From Bacillota bacterium (GTDB lineage Bacteria > Bacillota_A > Clostridia > Lachnospirales > Lachnospiraceae), in NCBI GenBank assembly GCA_023443625.1, contig JAEZTQ010000079.1, positions 62,001 to 126,000 on the forward strand: a DNA stretch of 64,000 nucleotides, written 5' to 3'. Each line of letters begins with the position of its first letter. Position 1 is the first letter of the stretch. The translations under genes and the position numbers were made by a program. Below the pieces are notes generated by a model. It worked only from the letters and a program-made list of their open reading frames with translations. It had not been told where the DNA came from and did not search any database. Below are positions 43,457-51,700 of the stretch, piece after piece.

Positions 43457-44335
43457 ATGAAAGGCATTATTTTAGCCGGTGGATCCGGCACTAGATTATA
43501 TCCTCTAACCATGGTAACCTCAAAACAACTTCTTCCGGTTTATGATAAGCCGATGATATATTATCCCCTATCAACCTTAATGCTTGCTGGTATTAAGGAT
43601 ATACTTATCATTTCTACACCGCAGGATTTACCCAACTTTAAAAAATTATTGGGTGATGGTTCTAATTTTGGAATATCTTTAAGTTATGAGGAACAACCTT
43701 CGCCTGATGGACTTGCTCAGGCTTTTATCATTGGTGAAAAATTCATCGATGGTGATTCTTGTGCAATGGTATTGGGGGATAATATTTTCTTTGGAAATGG
43801 ATTGACCAAACATCTAAAGGAAGCCGCATCAAGAACCAATGGTGCAACAGTATTTGGATATTATGTAGATGATCCAGAAAGATTTGGAATTGTAGAATTT
43901 GATGAGAATGGACGAGCTATATCCATTGAGGAGAAACCCAAGCAACCCAAATCCAATTACTGCGTAACGGGTCTCTATTTTTATGATAATAGAGTTTGTG
44001 AACTTGCCAAACAAGTGAAGCCTTCTGCAAGAGGAGAACTGGAAATAACAGATTTGAACAGAATGTATCTGGAAGAAGGAACACTTAATGTGGTAACTTT
44101 GGGAAGAGGTTATGCATGGCTTGATACTGGTACCATGGATGCCCTAAGTGAAGCTGCAGAATTTGTTAAGGTGATTGAAAAGAGACAAGGGGTTCAAATC
44201 GCTGCAATTGAAGAAATTGCCTATAAGAATGGCTGGATAGATAAAGATAAATTATTAGAATCTGCAAACCTATATGGTAAGTCCAATTATGGTGCTCATC
44301 TAAGACAGGTAGCAGAAGGTAAGATTAGATATTAA
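43457..44335 (+). CDS. rfbA: Glucose-1-phosphate thymidylyltransferase
   Basis: Makes dTDP-glucose from dTTP and glucose-1-phosphate, the entry to dTDP-rhamnose. The 292-residue protein has [11 protein letters not shown] at the N-terminus, then [23 protein letters not shown] and [20 protein letters not shown], as in RmlA. It has its own promoter. It is followed closely by rfbC and rfbB. Confidence 0.96.
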   Translation: MKGIILAGGSGTRLYPLTMVTSKQLLPVYDKPMIYYPLSTLMLAGIKDILIISTPQDLPNFKKLLGDGSNFGISLSYEEQPSPDGLAQAFIIGEKFIDGDSCAMVLGDNIFFGNGLTKHLKEAASRTNGATVFGYYVDDPERFGIVEFDENGRAISIEEKPKQPKSNYCVTGLYFYDNRVCELAKQVKPSARGELEITDLNRMYLEEGTLNVVTLGRGYAWLDTGTMDALSEAAEFVKVIEKRQGVQIAAIEEIAYKNGWIDKDKLLESANLYGKSNYGAHLRQVAEGKIRY

Positions 44336-44377
44336 TAGAGGGTACTGATCAAGAGTATCAGTGAGGAGATCATTGTT

Positions 44378-44929
44378 ATGAATATTGTTAAGACAGATGT
44401 ACTGGATGTATATATTATAGAACCAAAAGTATTTGGTGATCAACGGGGATGGTTCATGGAAAGCTGGTCAGAGCGTGACATGAAGGATGCTGGTATCCTC
44501 TATAACTTTGTTCAGGACAACCATTCCTTCTCGGCGCAGAAAGGAACCTTAAGAGGTCTTCATTTTCAAAAGGGTGAAGCAGCCCAAGCCAAACTGGTTC
44601 GTTGTACCAGGGGTGCTGTACTGGATGTGGCAGTGGATATGAGAGAGGGTTCTCCAACCTACAAGAAATGGGTAGGGGTAGAATTATCTGCAGAGAATCA
44701 CAGGCAGTTACTGGTACCCAGAGGATTTCTTCACGGTTTTCTAACTCTGACGGAAGATGTAGAATTTCTATATAAGACGGATAATTTCTACAATGCAGAG
44801 GCGGACCGCAATATACTCTGGAATGACCCGGAACTGGGCGTTGACTGGGGTATTCTTAATCCCATACTCTCAGAGAAGGATGCAAAAGCACCTTTATTAA
44901 AGGATAGCGATATTGACTTTAAGTATTAA
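44378..44929 (+). CDS. rfbC: dTDP-4-dehydrorhamnose 3,5-epimerase
   Basis: 183-residue cupin that turns dTDP-4-keto-6-deoxyglucose into dTDP-4-keto-L-rhamnose. Seen: RGWFMESW, QDNHSFSAQKGTLRGLHFQ with the catalytic His, and RGFLHGFLTL. It follows rfbA by 42 bases with GAGGAG upstream. Order A-C-B is common in Firmicutes, where rfbD normally completes the set. Confidence 0.95.
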   Translation: MNIVKTDVLDVYIIEPKVFGDQRGWFMESWSERDMKDAGILYNFVQDNHSFSAQKGTLRGLHFQKGEAAQAKLVRCTRGAVLDVAVDMREGSPTYKKWVGVELSAENHRQLLVPRGFLHGFLTLTEDVEFLYKTDNFYNAEADRNILWNDPELGVDWGILNPILSEKDAKAPLLKDSDIDFKY

Positions 44930-45031
44930 GGAGGGAAAATTTCCTTACTTCAATACGCAAAAGCTTCATTATCTATGACCTTATGAATTTTGATACAATA
45001 TATAAAATATTAATAATAAGAGGATAAAACT

Positions 45032-46051
45032 ATGAAGATTATTGTAACAGGCGGAGCTGGATTTATTGGTGGTAATTTTATACATTATATGATTGAAAAG
45101 TATCCACAGGATCAGATTATATGTTTAGATAAGCTGACTTATGCAGGCAATATGGAGACGCTGGAACCAGTCATTGAGAAAGAGAACTTTAAGTTTGTAA
45201 AAGGCGATATTGCTGACAGAGATTTTGTATACAATTTATTTGAAACTGAAAAACCGGATGTAATCGTGAATTTTGCTGCTGAGAGCCATGTGGATCGTTC
45301 CATTACAGACCCTGGTATTTTCCTTCAGACCAATGTTATGGGAACAGGTGTATTACTTGATGCCTGTCGTAAATACGGTATTGTAAGATACCATCAGGTA
45401 TCTACAGATGAGGTATACGGTGACCTTCCTTTAGACAGACCTGATCTATTCTTTACGGAGGAGACTCCACTACATACCTCCAGTCCATATTCAGCGTCAA
45501 AAGCATCTTCTGATTTATTGGTGCTGGCATACCATCGTACCTTTAAGGTGCCGGTAACAATCTCTAGATGTTCCAATAACTATGGGCCCTATCATTTCCC
45601 GGAGAAATTAATTCCTCTTATGATTGCCAATGCATTAAACGATAAGTCACTCCCTGTCTATGGTAAGGGTGAGAATGTGCGTGATTGGCTCTATGTAGAG
45701 GATCATTGTGTTGCCATTGATTTGATTGTCCGTAATGGAAAAGTGGGAGAAGTATATAATATTGGTGGCCATAATGAGAGAACTAATCTTGAAGTGGTTA
45801 AGACAATAATTCATGAGCTTGGTAAGAGTGAAGACTTGATTTCCTATGTTACTGACAGACCGGGGCATGATATGAGATATGCCATTGATCCGACCAAGAT
45901 TAAGAATGAACTTGGCTGGGAGCCAACCACTACCTTTGATGAGGGTATTAAAAAGACTATCAAATGGTATTTGGATAATAAAGCTTGGTGGGAGAATATC
46001 ATCAGCGGTGAATATGAGAATTATTATGAAAAGATGTATGGGAATCGGTAA
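45032..46051 (+). CDS. rfbB: dTDP-glucose 4,6-dehydratase
   Basis: Second enzyme of the pathway, 339 residues, extended SDR. GGAGFIGGNF binds NAD, NFAAESHVDRSI and VSTDEVYGDL (with the catalytic Asp-Glu) and the YSASKASSD Tyr-Lys pair complete the active site. It is followed by a perfect 15-base inverted repeat and then the exporter genes. No dTDP-4-dehydrorhamnose reductase follows. Confidence 0.96.
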   Translation: MKIIVTGGAGFIGGNFIHYMIEKYPQDQIICLDKLTYAGNMETLEPVIEKENFKFVKGDIADRDFVYNLFETEKPDVIVNFAAESHVDRSITDPGIFLQTNVMGTGVLLDACRKYGIVRYHQVSTDEVYGDLPLDRPDLFFTEETPLHTSSPYSASKASSDLLVLAYHRTFKVPVTISRCSNNYGPYHFPEKLIPLMIANALNDKSLPVYGKGENVRDWLYVEDHCVAIDLIVRNGKVGEVYNIGGHNERTNLEVVKTIIHELGKSEDLISYVTDRPGHDMRYAIDPTKIKNELGWEPTTTFDEGIKKTIKWYLDNKAWWENIISGEYENYYEKMYGNR

Positions 46052-46060
46052 GTTATAGAT

Positions 46061-46105
46061 TAATATACCTATTTGGACTCTTTTTGAGGACAAATAGGTA
46101 TATTA
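46061..46105. terminator. Perfect inverted repeat between rfbB and the exporter
   Basis: TAATATACCTATTTG (46061-46075) and CAAATAGGTATATTA (46091-46105) pair fully around a 15-base loop GACTCTTTTTGAGGA. No T tract follows, so it is more likely an mRNA processing or partial termination element that sets exporter expression. Confidence 0.5.
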
Positions 46106-46159
46106 GTAATAATGAGATTAGGGGATTCCCTTTATAAGTAATGTTTTAAGGAGCATATC

Positions 46160-47533
46160 ATGAACAAAAAGAAGCTACTTCTTGTTATGGGGATTTTTAT
46201 TTTACTGTTGAATATTATTATCATTAAGTATTCTAAGTATAATCTTGACAATGATATTGTTTTTGCAGTGGATGTAACATCTGATACAGCAGGAGTTTAT
46301 CAAATATATTATAGTATGGATGAAAATTTTAATGAAAGTAACTCGAAAACAGTTACATATTCAGAGATAAATAATTCGAAGACACTTATATTTGAAGTTC
46401 CTTCAAATACCAATCATATTCGTTTCGATTTTCCTGAAGCTCAGTCTGTTATAAAGATAGAAAATCTACAAATAGAATTTCAAGACGATATATTTCCCAT
46501 TGATAATGCGCGATTGGGAGATATAAACAAGTTTAATTCTATATCAAAGTCTAACATATTTGATACAGGAGCAATGGTTGAAACGATTCCTTCTGATCCT
46601 CATATTGTGTTTAGCATATCAGATATGAAATTACAAGAACATGTAAATCAGAAAAACAATAATAAAGTTCTTATTATGAAATTCCTTTACTGCGGAATTA
46701 TTAATGTAGTTTATTTGATTTTTGCGTTCATGTATCATAGAATTGCATTTTTTACAAAAGAATTATTTAATAATAGGAAAATGATTTTTCGCTTAGCGAA
46801 AAATGATTTCAAAACCAAATATGTTGGATCCTATCTAGGAATTATATGGGCTTTTATTCAACCTATGATTACCATAGCAGTTTATTGGTTTGTCTTTGAG
46901 ATAGGGTTTAGAACGCAGAAGGTGGGAGAGGTTCCCTATGTTTTATGGTTGTCTGCGGGTTTAATACCATGGTTCTATTTTTCTGAAGCTTGGTTAGGAG
47001 GTACAAATAGTCTTATAGAGTACAGCTATTTGGTAAAGAAAGTGGTTTTTAGAATTACTATCTTGCCCATTGTCAAAATATCCTCAGCATTAATTGTTCA
47101 TGTTTTTTTTGTAGGATTTATTATACTTTTATTTCTGATAAATGGTTATATGCCTGATATTTATACCTTACAAATAATTTATTATGTTATTTGTATGATT
47201 TCATTATTATTGGGTATTTCTTATTTTACCTCAGCAGTAATAATTTTCTTTCGTGATTTGAGTCAGATTATTAGTATTCTATTACAAATAGGTATGTGGA
47301 TGACGCCAATACTTTGGAATTCGTCCATGTTAAATGAAAAATATCATTGGATTCTAAAACTAAATCCCATGTATTATGTAGTACAAGGGTATAGAAATTC
47401 TCTTATTGACAAAACATGGTTCTGGGAATATTTTAATTGGACGTTATACTTTTGGTGTTTAGTTTTATTGTTGTTTATAATTGGAGCTGCTGTGTTTAAA
47501 AGGTTGAAACCGCACTTCGCAGATGTGCTATAA
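46160..47533 (+). CDS. Polysaccharide ABC exporter permease with N-terminal ectodomain (Wzm/TagG-like)
   Basis: 457 residues. Residues 200-457 are a complete ABC-2 polysaccharide permease (RLAKNDFKTKYVGSYLGIIWAFIQP is the family hallmark). Ahead of it are one membrane helix (5-22), about 150 residues outside the membrane, and another helix near 172-194. The ectodomain has a beta-sandwich pattern (IYYSMDENFNESNS, then IFEVPSNTNHIRFDFPEA). Common Wzm and TagG proteins are about 260 residues and lack it. The module may hold the emerging glycan. The stop is at 47531-47533; the ATPase start follows within bases. Confidence 0.88.
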   Translation: MNKKKLLLVMGIFILLLNIIIIKYSKYNLDNDIVFAVDVTSDTAGVYQIYYSMDENFNESNSKTVTYSEINNSKTLIFEVPSNTNHIRFDFPEAQSVIKIENLQIEFQDDIFPIDNARLGDINKFNSISKSNIFDTGAMVETIPSDPHIVFSISDMKLQEHVNQKNNNKVLIMKFLYCGIINVVYLIFAFMYHRIAFFTKELFNNRKMIFRLAKNDFKTKYVGSYLGIIWAFIQPMITIAVYWFVFEIGFRTQKVGEVPYVLWLSAGLIPWFYFSEAWLGGTNSLIEYSYLVKKVVFRITILPIVKISSALIVHVFFVGFIILLFLINGYMPDIYTLQIIYYVICMISLLLGISYFTSAVIIFFRDLSQIISILLQIGMWMTPILWNSSMLNEKYHWILKLNPMYYVVQGYRNSLIDKTWFWEYFNWTLYFWCLVLLLFIIGAAVFKRLKPHFADVL

Positions 47534-47544
47534 TGAGGTTTGCT

Positions 47545-48744
47545 ATGGAAAATATGATAGAAATAACAGATTTGGGTAAAGTATACAATCTTTATGAGAA
47601 ACCTTTAGATCGCCTCAAAGAAGCAATGAGCTTTACGAGAAGGTGTTATCATAAAGAACATTTTGTATTGAAAAATATTAACTTAACAATAAATAAGGGT
47701 GAATCCATAGGGATTGTAGGGAAAAATGGCTCTGGAAAATCTACATTACTAAAAATCATCACAGGAGTACTTAACCCAACCTATGGTTCAGTTGTTTCCA
47801 ATGGAAAAATTTCTGCTTTATTGGAATTGGGTGCTGGTTTCAATCCGGAATATACAGGACTGGAAAATATATATTTAAATGGAACCATGATGGGATATAG
47901 CGAAGATGAAATGAGTAAGAGAATTCAATCGATTATTGATTTTGCTGATATCGGTGATTTTATTTCACAACCAGTTAAAACTTATTCCAGTGGTATGTTT
48001 GCTAGACTCGCTTTTGCAGTATCTATAAATGTTGAGCCAGACATATTAATTGTTGATGAGGCTTTGGCAGTTGGGGATACACGTTTCCAAGTAAAATGTA
48101 TTGATAAGATGAAAGAATTAAAAGACAAGGGAACGACAATACTGTTTGTTTCCCATGCAACAGAGCAGATTAAACGGTTCTGTACGAAGTGCATTTGGCT
48201 TAAAGATGGAGAAGTAGCAAGTATCGGAGAAGCTGGAAAAGTCGTAGATATATATGAAAATTATATGAAATATGGGGAAAACCAAATTGAGATTAATGAG
48301 GATGAGGATAAGGAAGAATTTGTTCTACCTCAAGACTCATCTATCATGGCGTCGATAACCAATGTACAAATCAATAAAAATGTATTTGAAACCCTTGAAT
48401 TATTAAAGGTAAAAGTGACTTATGATATATATGAAGAACAAATTTCCGGCTTTCTATTAGGAGTAGCAATCTATAGCCAGGATCGTAAACTATATGTATT
48501 TGGTCCCAATACGAATTTAGACAAGCGAGTCATACCAAATACCCGCGGAAAACATAAAGTAGAATATGTGATACCTAGATTGCCCTTGATTCAAGGCAAT
48601 TATTCCATTGATGCCGGTATATTTAATAATGAAGGAATTGTTAATTTAGATTATAAAACTAGTGCTTGTAACTTTACTATTGTTAACGATTATTTTACTG
48701 AAGGACATTTTTTAATTGAACATACGTGGAATGTGATTTATTAA
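47545..48744 (+). CDS. Polysaccharide ABC exporter ATPase (Wzt-like) with C-terminal glycan-binding domain
   Basis: 399 residues. Walker A GKNGSGKSTLL, signature YSSGMFARLAFA and Walker B ILIVDEALAVGD are in the first 230 residues. After an acidic linker (INEDEDKEEF) a C-terminal domain of about 140 residues matches the Wzt-C immunoglobulin-like fold, which in other systems reads the chain-terminating group before export. ATG 47545 is preferred since GAGG lies six bases upstream; ATG 47533, overlapping the permease stop, is the alternative. Its neighbour is a protein with a methyltransferase that could make that cap. Confidence 0.92.
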   Translation: MENMIEITDLGKVYNLYEKPLDRLKEAMSFTRRCYHKEHFVLKNINLTINKGESIGIVGKNGSGKSTLLKIITGVLNPTYGSVVSNGKISALLELGAGFNPEYTGLENIYLNGTMMGYSEDEMSKRIQSIIDFADIGDFISQPVKTYSSGMFARLAFAVSINVEPDILIVDEALAVGDTRFQVKCIDKMKELKDKGTTILFVSHATEQIKRFCTKCIWLKDGEVASIGEAGKVVDIYENYMKYGENQIEINEDEDKEEFVLPQDSSIMASITNVQINKNVFETLELLKVKVTYDIYEEQISGFLLGVAIYSQDRKLYVFGPNTNLDKRVIPNTRGKHKVEYVIPRLPLIQGNYSIDAGIFNNEGIVNLDYKTSACNFTIVNDYFTEGHFLIEHTWNVIY

Positions 48745-48756
48745 GGAGGATTCATT

Positions 48757-51700
48757 ATGGTAATACCATTCGACCAATATCAGCGATATTATACAATCAG
48801 CCAAGTTGTAAATAACCTGAAGGAACAATGGAATATTAGCTCATTCAAAATACTTGAGATTGGTGCGAATGTACAGAAGAATCTTGAGAAGTTTATAGTT
48901 GATGATGAGATATATTATTCAGATATAGAATTGCCGCAAGAACTGCAAGAGGATCCTCAGTGTTTTGTGGCAGATGCCACTAATTTGATGGGAATTCAAG
49001 ATAATTCTTATGATATTGTTATTGCATCTGATGTATATGAACATATTCCACCTCACAAGAGAGAAGCTTTTATAAGTGAGATTAATCGTGTTGCTAGGTA
49101 TTCGGCTATTATTTGTTTTCCATTCCTATCCCAACACAATATTGAGGCGGAAAAGCGGACAAATAATTATTTTATGACGATTGCAGGTGTAGAATACATT
49201 TGGCTGAAAGAACATCTAGATAACACTTTGCCAAGTAAAAGTGAATTAGAAGAGATAATAAAGTTACATAAACTTAATTATTGTGAGTTTGAACATGGTG
49301 ATATCAATCACTGGGAACTTCTCATGAAAACCCATATGTATACCAGTATTGTCCAGGATTTGATAGATTACCGAGAGCAAATGGATAATTACTATAATAC
49401 TTCGGTTTATCCTTCTGATGTATCAAATCACAATTATCGTAGCTTTTATATTATGTTCAAGGATGCGAGAAATAAAACATTTATTAATAAAGCTATAAAT
49501 AAATTAGACCTTATAAAATCCGAGCGTAAGGAAATTGATCCAATTCTATTGAATTTTAACAGGGAAATTAAGGAAATCAATGAAATAAAAATAAGACTAA
49601 TGATAAACGAAAGTATGGGAAAGAAAACGGGTGACGATATTAGCAGCTATTTGACGGAGAATGAATTTAGTATATACTTTGACTATGGACAAGGTTTTAC
49701 GGAAGAGCATAAATACACGGCAATAAATAATGCCAATTTAGAAATAAACCATAATAGTGTAAAGATAAATATACCTGAAAATGTATTAAAAGTTCGTATT
49801 GATCCATGTGAAGGTGAAAAGTGTATTTTATTTAACTTAACTCTATTGGTAAATGGAACATCAATAAAAATCGATAGAACCAATGCGTTGACTTCTGATA
49901 AATATTATATATTCAATACAACAGATCCCTGGATAGAGGTAGATGTAAACAAAGGGCTTGGGGTTTTGGAAATATGCGCAGAAATGATATTACTTCGAAA
50001 TCTTAACCTAAGCCTGGCAATTGATGAGTTATATCAATCAGTAAATATGCTAGTTGAGAAAATTGACAGCAGTACTATGATTGGAGTCGAGACAGATAAA
50101 ATTGTAGAAAATAAGCTTAAGATTTTATCTTATGGTATAGAAAAATTAATATATGATACGAAATACTACCAAGAAGAAAATAAAACTCTTTTCAAAGAGA
50201 TTAATAGTAAAAAAGATGAATATGATAAATTAAAAATTGAATGTGATAGGATTATAAATGAAAAAGAAGGCCTAATAAATGAAAAAGATGACCTAATAAA
50301 TGAAAAAGAAGGCCTAATAAATGAGAGAGAAAGTCTAATAAATGAAATTCTCAAACTTAAGATAGAGACTGATGCATTTGAATATAAATTGGAAAACTTA
50401 TTATTAATGAATGAAAAATTGAAACATGAATTATCAGAAAACAGTAATAAGTTAAGTAAGCTTGATCAGGATAATGTATATCTCTATAATGAAGTACAAA
50501 AATTTAAAAGTATGTATATTTCTGTTACTAGTTCTTTCTTTTGGAATTTAACAAAACCTTTTAGAGTGATTGTTAATGTCATAAAGCGTTTATTGAAAAA
50601 AAACCGGATAACATATAAAATATGTCGAGGTATCATTATCTGCAGACAACATGGTATACGTTATTGTTTTAATAGGGTGTTTCGTCATAGGAAGAAACAG
50701 GAATTAGTTTCTACATCTGTGAATGAAAATTTACCACCAATTAATGAAACAATTAAATTTAGTATTTTAGTACCTATCTATAACCCGGAGTGTAGATTTC
50801 TAGAAGAGTTAATAGATTCTATTTTGATGCAAAACTATCAGAATTGGGAGTTGTGTCTTGCTGACGGCAGCACTGAAAACAAAGAGCACATTCAAAAACT
50901 CTGTAAGGAGTATTCTAAGAAGGACTCAAGAATAAAGTATGTCACTTTAATAGAAAACAAGGGCATATCTGGAAATACTAACGAATGTGCTAAAATGGCG
51001 ACAGGAGATTACTTTGTGTTAAGTGACCAGGATGACCTATTGCATCCAAATGCATTGTATTTTAATGCTATGACAATAGAAGAAACAAATGCTGAGGTAT
51101 TGTATTCGGATGAAGACCATATCACTGAGGATGGAAAACAACATCTCAATGTTTTTTATAAGCCGGATTGGTCTATTGATTTACTATATAATCAGATGTA
51201 TATCTGTCACTTGTTTGTATTTAAAAGATCAATATTTGAGCAAGTTGGTGGCTTTAGGTCTGAATATGATGGAAGTCAAGATTATGATTTGATGTTACGT
51301 TTTTCTGAGATTACGAATCATATATGTCATATTCCGAGAGTGTTATATTCATGGAGGGAAACCTCTACCTCCACAGCAAGTAATGCCGATGCAAAACCAT
51401 ATGCACATTATGCTGGAAGGGAAGCGTTGGCTGATCACTTGAAACGAAAACATGGTGATATTGCCCATGCTGAATTTACTAATAATCTATTTGTTTATGA
51501 GGCTAGGTTTAATTTATTAAAACCAGATACTAAAGTATCTATTATCCTTCCAATGAAGGATAAGTATAAGTTGACAGAGAATTGTATCAAAAGTATATTA
51601 TCTTTATCTACATACAGTAATTATGAGATTCTTATCGTTAATAATAAATCTGAGGAAAAAGCGACTTATCAATGGTTTGAATGCATTCAAGAAGTAGACC

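Noticed and set aside
46061..46105. Full operon terminator between rfbB and the exporter genes
   Set aside because: There is no T tract and the downstream genes need rfb products, so complete termination is unlikely.
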